DNA from: JAOPZY01 sp036495025
Lineage (GTDB): Bacteria; Actinomycetota; CADDZG01; JAHWKV01; JAOPZY01
Reading direction: 5' to 3'
DNA: 5,703 nucleotides
NCBI GenBank assembly: GCA_036495025.1
Contig: DASXNO010000180.1
Location: 1 to 5,703, forward strand
Below are positions 1-5,703 of the stretch, in pieces. Each line of letters begins with the position of its first letter. The stretch's first letter is position 1. The translations under genes were made by a program, and so were the position numbers. The notes beneath the pieces were generated by a model. That model did not search any database, was not told the DNA's origin, and was given only the letters and a program-made list of their open reading frames with translations.

Positions 1-1756
1 GGAGTTCCACGTCCCCGAGAGCGTGCTGCTGGCGGTCTCCTACAACGAGTCGCGCTGGGAGTCCCATGCCGGGCCGAGCACGAGCGGTGGCTACGGCGTG
101 ATGCATCTCGTCGACCTCGGTCGCGACGTCTCCGGGGGACCGGCCGCCCTCCCCGCCGCGGCGTCCCTCCTGCGAGCGCCCGCCGAGCAGCTCCGCACCG
201 ATCCCGCCGAGAACGTCCGGGGCGGCGCGGCACTGCTCGCCCGCTACGAGCGCGAATCGATGGGCGCCCTCCCGAGCGAGGCCGGCCTGTGGTACGGCGC
301 GGTCGCCCGCTACAGCGGGTCCCCGGACACCACGGGCGCCAGCGTCTTCGCCGACGACGTGTACCGGACGATGCGCAGCGGCGCCGCCCGGATGACCGCC
401 GCGGGGCAGGCCGTCCGCCTGACGGGCGACCCGACGCTGCGGCCCGACACGGCCGCGATCGGCAGGCTGCACCTGCAGCAGTCCCGGCCGGTCCCCGCAG
501 AGTGCCCCGAGGATCTCGACTGCGACGTCGTTCCCGCCGCGCACGCCCAGACCGGTCCCACCGACACGGCGAGCTACGGGAACTACGACACGGCCGACCG
601 GCCCGGCGACGGCAACGCGATCCGCACCATCGTCATCCACGACACCGAGCTTGCCTACGACGCGACGCTGCAGGCCTTCCAGAACCCGGCCACCGGCGAC
701 AGTGCCCACTACCTGGTCCGCTCTTCGGACGGCCAGGTGACCCAGGTGGTGCCCACGCGGGACATCGCCTGGCACGCCGGCAACTGGTACGTCAACGCGC
801 ACGCCATCGGCATCGAGCACGAGGGGTTCGCCGTCGAGGGTGCCACGTGGTACACGGAGGTCCTCTACCGATCCTCGGCGCGCCTGGTGCGCTACCTCGC
901 CGGGCGCTTCGACATCCCGCTCGACCGGGAGCACGTCATCGGGCACGACGAGGTCCCCGGCCCGACCCAGGACCAGATCGCCGGCATGCACTGGGACCCG
1001 GGCCCGTTCTGGGACTGGGACCACTACATGGAGCTGCTCGGGGCCCCGACGGGGCCACGGGAGGCGGGCGCCCCGGAGGCGCGCCACCTTCCGACGCCCG
1101 GCGCGACGGTCGTGATCTCGCCAGGCTTCGCCGGCAACACGCCCCCGGTGACGAGCTGTGACCTCTCGGGTTGCCGGCAGGTCCCTCCCCAGGCCGCCAA
1201 CTTCGTCGAGCTCCATACCGCACCGTCGCCCGATGCACCGCTGGTGTCCGAACCCGCCCTGCACCCCGACGGCTCGGCCGGTACGACGAAGATCAACGAC
1301 TGGGGGCACACGGCGGTCGCCGGGCAGTCCTTCGTTGTCGCGGGGCGGGACGGTGACTGGACCGCGATCTGGTACGGGGGCCGTGCGGCGTGGTTGGAGA
1401 ACCCTGGCGGGACGAAGACGGTCACCGTCCACGGACGGCTCACCATCACGCCGCGGGGAGACGTCCCCGTGGCGGTCTACGGGCGCGCCTACCCCGAGGC
1501 GGCGGCGTTCCCGCCGGACATCCCGACGCAGACCGTTGCCCCGCTCGACGCCACGATCGGGCCGGGCCAGGCGTACGTGGCGGAGGCCCCGGTGCCCTCG
1601 GACTACTACCGCTTCAAGACGATCGACGGCAGCCAGCCGGGCGACGGAACCCTCGTCCGCGGCGAGACCCTCTACTACCCGATCGAGTTCAACCATCGCC
1701 GGGCCTTCGTCAAGGTCGACGACGTGCGGCGGGCGGGCCCGTCGGGGGCCGGGTAG
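1..1756 (+). CDS. Secreted bifunctional peptidoglycan hydrolase: transglycosylase-like domain + amidase_2 + SH3-like tail (5' truncated)
   Basis: The frame is open to the left edge (first whole codon at base 2), so the start and any signal peptide lie outside; residues are counted from the internal GTG at 23. Residues 1-120 look like a lysozyme/SLT fold: NES with likely catalytic Glu9, GGYGVMHL (22-29, the GLMQ-type motif) and YGAVARYSG (91-99, the AxYNxG-type motif). A linker with Cys161 and Cys167 follows. Residues about 198-335 are an N-acetylmuramoyl-L-alanine amidase of the amidase_2/PGRP type, with predicted zinc ligands His206 (VIHDTE), His308 (IGHDEVPG) and Asp325 (HWDPGPFW), plus the HY pair at 229-230. 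Residues about 388-460 resemble the SH3-like tail of actinomycete amidases, probably wall-binding; Cys379/Cys384 may pair. It should cut glycan strands and the MurNAc-L-Ala bond outside the cell. The amidase call is firm; the transglycosylase call rests on short motifs. The stop is TAG at 1754. Confidence 0.9.
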   Translation, partial: EFHVPESVLLAVSYNESRWESHAGPSTSGGYGVMHLVDLGRDVSGGPAALPAAASLLRAPAEQLRTDPAENVRGGAALLARYERESMGALPSEAGLWYGAVARYSGSPDTTGASVFADDVYRTMRSGAARMTAAGQAVRLTGDPTLRPDTAAIGRLHLQQSRPVPAECPEDLDCDVVPAAHAQTGPTDTASYGNYDTADRPGDGNAIRTIVIHDTELAYDATLQAFQNPATGDSAHYLVRSSDGQVTQVVPTRDIAWHAGNWYVNAHAIGIEHEGFAVEGATWYTEVLYRSSARLVRYLAGRFDIPLDREHVIGHDEVPGPTQDQIAGMHWDPGPFWDWDHYMELLGAPTGPREAGAPEARHLPTPGATVVISPGFAGNTPPVTSCDLSGCRQVPPQAANFVELHTAPSPDAPLVSEPALHPDGSAGTTKINDWGHTAVAGQSFVVAGRDGDWTAIWYGGRAAWLENPGGTKTVTVHGRLTITPRGDVPVAVYGRAYPEAAAFPPDIPTQTVAPLDATIGPGQAYVAEAPVPSDYYRFKTIDGSQPGDGTLVRGETLYYPIEFNHRRAFVKVDDVRRAGPSGAG

Positions 1757-1765
1757 CAGGGCCGC

Positions 1766-1778
1766 AGGAAGTTCGGAA
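1766..1778 (+). promoter_or_regulatory. Candidate ribosome binding site for the oligopeptidase gene
   Basis: Two purine-rich pieces lie ahead of the GTG at 1787. AGGAAG (1766-1771) leaves 15 bases, which is long. GGAA (1775-1778) leaves 8 bases, which suits a GTG start. They support the 1787 start but are weak. The rival ATG at 1835 has only GTGGAA (1820-1825) ahead of it. Confidence 0.3.
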
Positions 1779-1786
1779 CGAAACCC

Positions 1787-3937
1787 GTGGGATCCACGGA
1801 TTTGGTTCCCAACCTCACCGTGGAACGCGCCACGATGCCGCCGGTCGCCCCCAGGGAGCCCTTCGAACGCCGTGTCCACGGGGTGGTGACGCCGGACCCC
1901 TTCCGGTGGATGCGCGACCGTGCCGATCCCCGGCTGGTCGCCTACCTCCGGGAGGAGCGGGCCCACTACGACGAGGCGACCGCCCGGCTGGAGCCCGTGC
2001 GGGTCGAATTGCGCGCCGAGTTCGCTCGCAGGCTCCCGGTCGCCATTGACTCGATCCCGTGGCGACGGGGACCGCATTCGTACCTGTGGAGGACCCCGCC
2101 GGGAGCGGACCACGCCGAGCTCTGTCGCTGGCCCCGAGGCGCCCCTCAAGGCGCCGGGTCAGCATGCACTGCGCCCGTGCCCGTGACCGGCGTCGAGGTC
2201 GTGCTCGACACGGGCGCGCTGGCGGCCTCGAGCCCCTATTTCCGCTACGGCGTCTGCGAACCCAGCCCGAACGGCAGGCTCGTCGCGTACTCGGTCGATC
2301 TCACCGGCGGCGAGCTGTACGAGCTCCGTTTCCGTGACGCCGTGCGAGGCGCCGACCTCCCGGACCGCATCCCGGGCACCTCGTACGGCTGCGCATGGGC
2401 CAGCGGCTCGTCGGACTTCTTCTACGTCGTGCCCGACGCCGCCTACCGCCCGTGCCGTGTCCTGCGCCACGTCGTCGGGACCGATCCCGGCGGCGATGCC
2501 CTCGTGTTCGACGAGGCCGACGAGCGGTTCCACGTCACGGTCGGGGCGACGCGCAGCGGGGCCTGGATCGTTGTCTCCACCGCCAGCCGCGACACGAACG
2601 AGCAGTGGCTCATTCCTGCGGGCGACCCGACCGCCGCGGCCCGCTGCGTGGAGGGCCGCCGCCCCGGCGTGGAGTACTTCCTGGAGCACCTCGTCCCGGC
2701 CGGGCCCGTTCGCCAGGAGGGCTTCGCGATCCTCACCAACGACGGCGCACCCGAGTACCGGGTGGTGGTGGCGCCGGTCGACCACCCCGAGGCGGCATCC
2801 TGGACCGAGGTCGTCGCGGGGACGGGCGACACGCGCCTGGGCAGGCTCGACGTCTTCGCCGGGCACCTGGTCGTGCACTGCCGCCAGGAGGGAGCCGAGT
2901 TCCTGACGGTCGTCCGACCGGACCACACCTCGTACGAGGTGCCGGCGGACACGCCGGGCGGCACCATCGAGGTCGACTGCCGCGACCCCGAGGGGACGAC
3001 GCAGCCGGTCGTGGTCACCGAGTCCCTGGTGATGCCCCGCCGCTGGTGGGCGCTGGAGCTTGCCGGCGGCGAGCGGCGGCTGATCCGTGACGACGCCGCC
3101 CCGGACCACCGGCCCGGCGACTACACGCTGGAGCAGGCCCGGGTCCGAGCACCCGACGGTGCCCTGGTGCCGGTGACCATCGCCTACCGCTGCGGACTGC
3201 CGGCGGACGGTACGCAGCCCTGCCTGCTCGCCGGCTACGGCGCGTACGAGACCTGCGCCGCCCGTGGCTTTTCGGCCGCCGTGCCGAGCCTGCTGGACCG
3301 CGGCTTCGTCTACGCCGTGGCCCACGTCCGGGGTGGCGGCGAGTGTGGCCGCCGGTGGTGGCTCGATGGCCGGCTGTCGGCGAAGCACCACACCTTCACC
3401 GATTTCGTCGCCGTGCGCGACTTCCTCGTCGCCGAGCGCCGGGTGGCCGCCGGCAAGGTGGTGTGCCGGGGCCTCTCTGCGGGAGGCCTCCTGACGGGGG
3501 CCGCCTACACGTTCTGGCCGGAGCGTTGGGCCGGCGTCGTCGCCGAGGCACCGGCGGTCGATCTCCTGAACCAGATGCTCGACCCGTCCGTGCCGTTGAC
3601 CGTGAACGAGTACGACGAGTGGGGAAACCCCGCGGACCCGGAGCAGTTCGCCTGGATGCGTGCCTACACCCCGTACGAGAACGTCACCGACGCGCCCAGG
3701 CCCCCCCTGCTCGTGACCGGGGTCCTGCGGGACCCACGGGTGATGGTCTACGTTCCGGCCCGTTGGGTGGCGGCACTGCGGGCCGCCGACACCCACGGCA
3801 ACGACATCCTGTTCCGGGCCGAACTGGGGGCCGCGGCCCACCGTGGGCCTTCCGGGCGGTCGGGCTCCCTCGCCTACGAGGCGGAAGTCTGCGCCTGGGT
3901 CCTCGATGTGGTCCGCCGGCCACCCGGGTCAGGATGA
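1787..3937 (+). CDS. Oligopeptidase B-like serine peptidase (S9 prolyl oligopeptidase family)
   Basis: Likely cytoplasmic: no signal peptide is seen. At 716 residues it is full length for the family. A helical start (PPVAPREP, then DPFRWMRD) leads into a beta-propeller of roughly residues 90-440 that screens substrates by size, then an alpha/beta-hydrolase domain. The triad is intact: Ser564 in GLSAGG, Asp649 in RDPRV, His685 in AAHRGPSGR. Tyr484 in GYGAY fits the oxyanion tyrosine. MLDPSVPLT and NEYDEWGNP are oligopeptidase B hallmarks; Glu608 and Asp610 match the acidic pair that binds P1 Arg/Lys, so cleavage after basic residues is expected. The Asp pair tied to P2 basic preference is missing (Ala492, Gly494). 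GTG 1787 gives the longest protein, but family likeness begins at ATG 1835 (residue 17), an equally good start. The 30-base gap to the amidase gene allows co-transcription. Confidence 0.93.
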   Translation: MGSTDLVPNLTVERATMPPVAPREPFERRVHGVVTPDPFRWMRDRADPRLVAYLREERAHYDEATARLEPVRVELRAEFARRLPVAIDSIPWRRGPHSYLWRTPPGADHAELCRWPRGAPQGAGSACTAPVPVTGVEVVLDTGALAASSPYFRYGVCEPSPNGRLVAYSVDLTGGELYELRFRDAVRGADLPDRIPGTSYGCAWASGSSDFFYVVPDAAYRPCRVLRHVVGTDPGGDALVFDEADERFHVTVGATRSGAWIVVSTASRDTNEQWLIPAGDPTAAARCVEGRRPGVEYFLEHLVPAGPVRQEGFAILTNDGAPEYRVVVAPVDHPEAASWTEVVAGTGDTRLGRLDVFAGHLVVHCRQEGAEFLTVVRPDHTSYEVPADTPGGTIEVDCRDPEGTTQPVVVTESLVMPRRWWALELAGGERRLIRDDAAPDHRPGDYTLEQARVRAPDGALVPVTIAYRCGLPADGTQPCLLAGYGAYETCAARGFSAAVPSLLDRGFVYAVAHVRGGGECGRRWWLDGRLSAKHHTFTDFVAVRDFLVAERRVAAGKVVCRGLSAGGLLTGAAYTFWPERWAGVVAEAPAVDLLNQMLDPSVPLTVNEYDEWGNPADPEQFAWMRAYTPYENVTDAPRPPLLVTGVLRDPRVMVYVPARWVAALRAADTHGNDILFRAELGAAAHRGPSGRSGSLAYEAEVCAWVLDVVRRPPGSG

Positions 3938-4005
3938 TCCGGACGCACGCCACGAGCCGGCCCAAAATCCAGGCAGGCCCCGCGTCCCTACGCGATCATG
4001 TCGCC

Positions 4006-4512
4006 ATGAGCACGCCGCAGGGTTGGCAGACGCACTGGCATCGACACCCAGGCGTGCGCTCCGGCGAGCAGCTCACCGTGGGTGAGCGGGCGGCGGACCG
4101 CATGCGCAGCGTGATGGGCTCGTGGCCCTTCGTGTTCGGCTTCTTCGCCGTGATGATCCTGTGGGCGGTCGCCAACTCGATCTTCTATCTGGGCGGAACC
4201 AACGGAAGGCACGGGTTCGACCCCTATCCCTACATCCTGCTGAACCTGTTCCTGTCCATGCTCGCCGGCGTCCAGGCCGCCGCCCTCCTGATTGCCGCCA
4301 AACGCGCCGATGCGATCGCCTCGGAGATTGCGGTGCACACCGAGAAGAACACCGACGACCTCAAAGACCTGGTGAACGAGAACACGGCCCTGACGGAGCA
4401 GGTGAAGCGGAACACGGACCTGCTCGAGGAGATCCATCGCCACGTTTCTGCCCTGACCCCCGAGGCGGGCGAGTTCGCACCGGACCAGGAGTCCCGGCGG
4501 CCTGCTCCGTAG
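4006..4512 (+). CDS. DUF1003 family small membrane protein
   Basis: A 168-residue protein of the DUF1003 family, whose function is not established. Visible hallmarks are LTVGERAADRMRSVMGSWPF (23-42), FDPYPYILLN (71-80) and LSMLAGVQ (83-90). Two membrane segments span about 41-63 and 73-97, joined by a short Gly-rich loop. Residues about 108-150 are charged, rich in Asn, Glu and Leu, and look like a coiled coil (TEKNTDDLKDLVNENTALTE), suggesting a cytoplasmic oligomerising stalk. The N terminus has a small His/Trp cluster (WQTHWHRHPG). ATG 4006 has no clear ribosome binding site. An in-frame ATG at 3934 overlaps the upstream stop as ATGA and would add 24 residues without family likeness. I prefer 4006 on family alignment. 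It follows the oligopeptidase by 68 bases and may be co-transcribed. Its TAG sits in a short palindrome shared with the convergent gene. Confidence 0.85.
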   Translation: MSTPQGWQTHWHRHPGVRSGEQLTVGERAADRMRSVMGSWPFVFGFFAVMILWAVANSIFYLGGTNGRHGFDPYPYILLNLFLSMLAGVQAAALLIAAKRADAIASEIAVHTEKNTDDLKDLVNENTALTEQVKRNTDLLEEIHRHVSALTPEAGEFAPDQESRRPAP

Positions 4513-5062
4513 GTCTACGGCGGCGCATCGCACCGAGGATGATCGAGCCGGCTGCCACGAGGAACACCGCCGCCGCCACCGCCGTTGCCAGGCCGGCCGG
4601 GACTCCGGTGACCGGAAGCGTTGCCGGCCTCGCAAACCTCAGAGGGGCGTAGGCGAGCCGGCTTTCTCCGACCGCCAGCAGAACGCACCGGCTGGCGCAC
4701 GGGGTGGCTGGTGTAGCTCCCAGCGTGCCTGACGCGAAGCTCGCAACGACGAATGCTGTCGTGCCGTTGCCGCTATGGTCGAGATCGACGAAGGGTTGCT
4801 GGGCAAGTTGCTTCCCGCAGCCGGCGACCGCGACGTCGGAGGCGGTCGGGCACTCGGACAGGTGCACCCTGTCGTCCTGGCCGAATCCGCTGAGCACGAC
4901 GTGCACCTCCTGCTGATCGTGCAGATCGCTGGACGGCGAGACGACAACCTGAGGACCGGCCGGCGTCTGCGCATGCAGGCGTGCGCCGAGGGCAAGCGGC
5001 GAAGGCAGGCAAGCAGCCAGAAAAGCCATCCCCGCCACCGGTAGTCGTGTTCGCTTCTGCAC
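4361..5062 (-). CDS. LPxTG-type surface protein with neocarzinostatin-like domain (probable 3' frameshift)
   Basis: The reading frame encodes 233 residues. A basic start (MQKRTR) and hydrophobic stretch to about residue 28 form a signal peptide, with cleavage likely after RLHA (31). Residues about 37-143 resemble the neocarzinostatin apoprotein fold: VVVSPSSDL, then HVVLSGFG, an ending like APLRF, and Cys pairs 71/82 and 122/126 whose spacing is close to the 37/47 and 88/93 disulfides of neocarzinostatin. Then come LPVTG (149-153), a membrane segment (154-179) and Arg180-183: a sortase signal for wall anchoring. The last 50 residues are Pro/Gly/Arg-rich, unlike any sorting signal, and overlap the opposing DUF1003 gene; a one-base shift would stop it at 4515. 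A TGA six codons upstream makes GTG 5062 the earliest start. GC at third positions is lower than in neighbours. Ligand and role are unknown; an enediyne link is not implied. Confidence 0.72.
   Translation of the reverse strand: MQKRTRLPVAGMAFLAACLPSPLALGARLHAQTPAGPQVVVSPSSDLHDQQEVHVVLSGFGQDDRVHLSECPTASDVAVAGCGKQLAQQPFVDLDHSGNGTTAFVVASFASGTLGATPATPCASRCVLLAVGESRLAYAPLRFARPATLPVTGVPAGLATAVAAAVFLVAAGSIILGAMRRRRPTEQAAGTPGPVRTRPPRGSGQKRGDGSPRAGPCSASPAPSGPCSRSPGL
4507..4520. repeat. Perfect inverted repeat CCGTAG-GT-CTACGG at the convergent junction
   Basis: Six-base arms flank a two-base centre. The left arm is the last sense codon and TAG stop of the DUF1003 gene. The right arm, read on the minus strand, is also CCG TAG and would be Pro-stop for the opposing surface-protein gene if its frame shifted by one base. 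As RNA it could form only about 5 pairs with a 4-base loop and there is no T run, so a terminator role is doubtful. Confidence 0.5.
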
Positions 5063-5072
5063 CCGACGATTG

Positions 5073-5080
5073 TGACGTCA
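5073..5080. promoter_or_regulatory. TGACGTCA palindrome just upstream of the surface-protein start
   Basis: A perfect 8-base palindrome lies 10-17 bases ahead of the GTG at 5062. On the minus strand it includes TTGACG (5081-5076), a perfect-looking -35 core, but no matching -10 box is found 16-18 bases further on, so a sigma-70 type promoter for this start is not supported. It could be an operator half or chance. Confidence 0.2.
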
Positions 5081-5113
5081 ACCGCCTCGATCGGGCCACG
5101 AGGGTAGTCCGCG

Positions 5114-5133
5114 ATCGCGCAGATACGCGCGAT
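5114..5133 (-). terminator. Hairpin after the ABC ATPase gene, possible terminator without T run
   Basis: ATCGCGC (5114-5120) and GCGCGAT (5127-5133) are perfect 7-base arms around a 6-base loop. On the minus strand the stem starts 6 bases after the TAG of the ATPase gene (5142-5140). No T run follows, so it would be a U-less hairpin of the kind proposed for high-GC actinobacteria. It could instead stabilise the mRNA end or lie in the leader of the next gene, 51 bases downstream. Confidence 0.4.
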
Positions 5134-5139
5134 GGACGA

Positions 5140-5703
5140 CTAACCTTCAGGTCCAACGGCTGCCAGGTGGCACGCCACCGCCGCCTCGGGGCCGCCCGGC
5201 AGGGCGCCGGGATCGACTCCCCGGCACGCCGGCTCGACGCCCGCGGCCGCCGCCACGCCGGAGCCCAGCGCCGGGCAACGGGGATGGAACCTGCACCCTT
5301 CCGGGATCCGGCTCGGATCGGGCGGCTCCCCGCCGAGGATCACCGGCGGGCTCCCGGCACCGGCGGACGCCACCGAGAGGAGGGCCTGCGTGTACGGGTG
5401 CCGGGGGGAGCGCAGGATCGCCTCCACCGGGCCCGTCTCCACGATCCGGCCCAGGTACATCACCGCCACCCGGTCGGCGATGTTCCACGCCAGTCCGAGA
5501 TCGTGGGTCACGACCAGGGCCGAGAGGCCGGAGCCGTCCCGGAGGGCCAGCAGGAGCTTGAGGATCTCGCCGCGCACCGAGACGTCGAGGGAGGCCACGG
5601 GCTCGTCGGCGACGATCACCTCGGGATCGAGCACCAGGGCGCCCGCGATGACGACGCGCTGGCGCTGGCCTCCGGACAGCTCGCGGGGGTAGCGCCGGAA
5701 GAA
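5140..5703 (-). CDS. Oligopeptide/dipeptide ABC transporter ATP-binding protein, OppF/DppF type (N terminus outside window)
   Basis: The last 187 residues are visible; the Walker A half is off the right edge. Numbering from the edge: signature LSGGQRQR (9-16), Walker B VIVADEP with catalytic Glu34, D-loop SLDVS (38-42) and switch His67 in VTHDLGLA are all present. MYLGRIVETG and SPRHPYTQALL lead into the C-terminal domain typical of peptide/nickel importers. Its cysteines 137, 143, 160 and 178 (CRFHPRCP, PAC, ACHL) match the four that hold an iron-sulfur cluster in some DppD proteins. The DEPVASLDVS and MYLG wording fits the second ATPase (OppF/DppF) better than OppD/DppD. It should sit on the inner face of the membrane and drive uptake of short peptides. 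As the second ATPase usually ends the operon, permeases and binding protein are expected beyond the right edge. The exact substrate cannot be read here. Confidence 0.93.
   Translation of the reverse strand, partial: FFRRYPRELSGGQRQRVVIAGALVLDPEVIVADEPVASLDVSVRGEILKLLLALRDGSGLSALVVTHDLGLAWNIADRVAVMYLGRIVETGPVEAILRSPRHPYTQALLSVASAGAGSPPVILGGEPPDPSRIPEGCRFHPRCPALGSGVAAAAGVEPACRGVDPGALPGGPEAAVACHLAAVGPEG

Noticed and set aside
2159..3841. 560-codon open frame on the minus strand opposite the oligopeptidase
   Set aside because: It is fully antisense to a gene with an intact catalytic triad and family motifs; its His/Arg/Gly/Val-rich product has no recognisable domain, as expected for a mirror frame in GC-rich DNA.
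3343..4005. Extending the DUF1003 frame upstream to 3343 (389 residues)
   Set aside because: The extra part is an out-of-frame reading of the oligopeptidase 3' end, Arg/Gly/Pro-rich, with no family likeness; the DUF1003 pattern begins after 4006.
3938..4005. Terminator or strong promoter between the oligopeptidase and DUF1003 genes
   Set aside because: Only a 4-base CGCG repeat and no T run or convincing -35/-10 pair were found in these 68 bases.
4704..5044. Plus-strand open frames of 70 and 89 codons opposite the surface-protein gene
   Set aside because: They lie antisense to a frame with signal peptide, paired cysteines and LPVTG; they show no domain and no ribosome binding site.
4361..5062. 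Enediyne resistance or biosynthesis locus, from the neocarzinostatin-like domain
   Set aside because: No polyketide synthase or tailoring gene is in the window, and the protein carries a wall-anchor tail unlike enediyne apoproteins.
5111..5118. GCGATCGC octamer like the cyanobacterial HIP1 repeat
   Set aside because: Only one copy noticed, partly inside the hairpin; a GC-rich palindrome of this size is expected by chance.

Overview
The window is GC-rich throughout (roughly 70 percent by eye, with strong G/C at third codon positions). Its protein families point to a high-GC actinobacterium or close relative: a large actinomycete-type amidase with an SH3-like tail, an actinobacterial-type oligopeptidase B, a sortase-type LPxTG protein and an Opp/Dpp transporter. 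The sequence alone does not fix a genus. I see no tRNA, rRNA, CRISPR array, insertion sequence or phage gene, and no gene-free stretch over 300 bases.

Layout. Three genes run on the plus strand: (1) the 3' part of a secreted two-activity peptidoglycan hydrolase (lytic-transglycosylase-like domain, zinc amidase, SH3-like tail), cut by the left window edge; (2) 30 bases later, a full-length S9 prolyl-oligopeptidase-family peptidase of the oligopeptidase B type (1787-3937, possibly starting at 1835); (3) a small DUF1003 membrane protein (4006-4512, or from 3934 with an ATGA overlap). Two genes run on the minus strand and converge on these: (4) a surface protein with a signal peptide, a neocarzinostatin-like beta domain, an LPVTG motif, a membrane segment and an Arg4 cluster (5062 down to 4361 as read, probably meant to stop at 4515); and, upstream of it, (5) the C-terminal part of an oligopeptide/dipeptide ABC transporter ATPase of the OppF/DppF type, cut by the right edge.

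How they fit. Four of the five genes concern the envelope or peptides: cutting of the wall, membrane and wall-anchored proteins, peptide uptake and peptide cleavage. A shared task such as scavenging envelope peptides is possible but is inference only; nothing in the sequence proves co-regulation across the convergent junction.

The most notable points are the LPVTG-tailed neocarzinostatin-like protein, whose reading frame overruns 152 bases into the opposing gene and looks frameshifted near its end, and the oligopeptidase, which keeps the catalytic triad and the P1-basic pocket acids but lacks the acidic pair linked to dibasic (P2) preference in enterobacterial oligopeptidase B.
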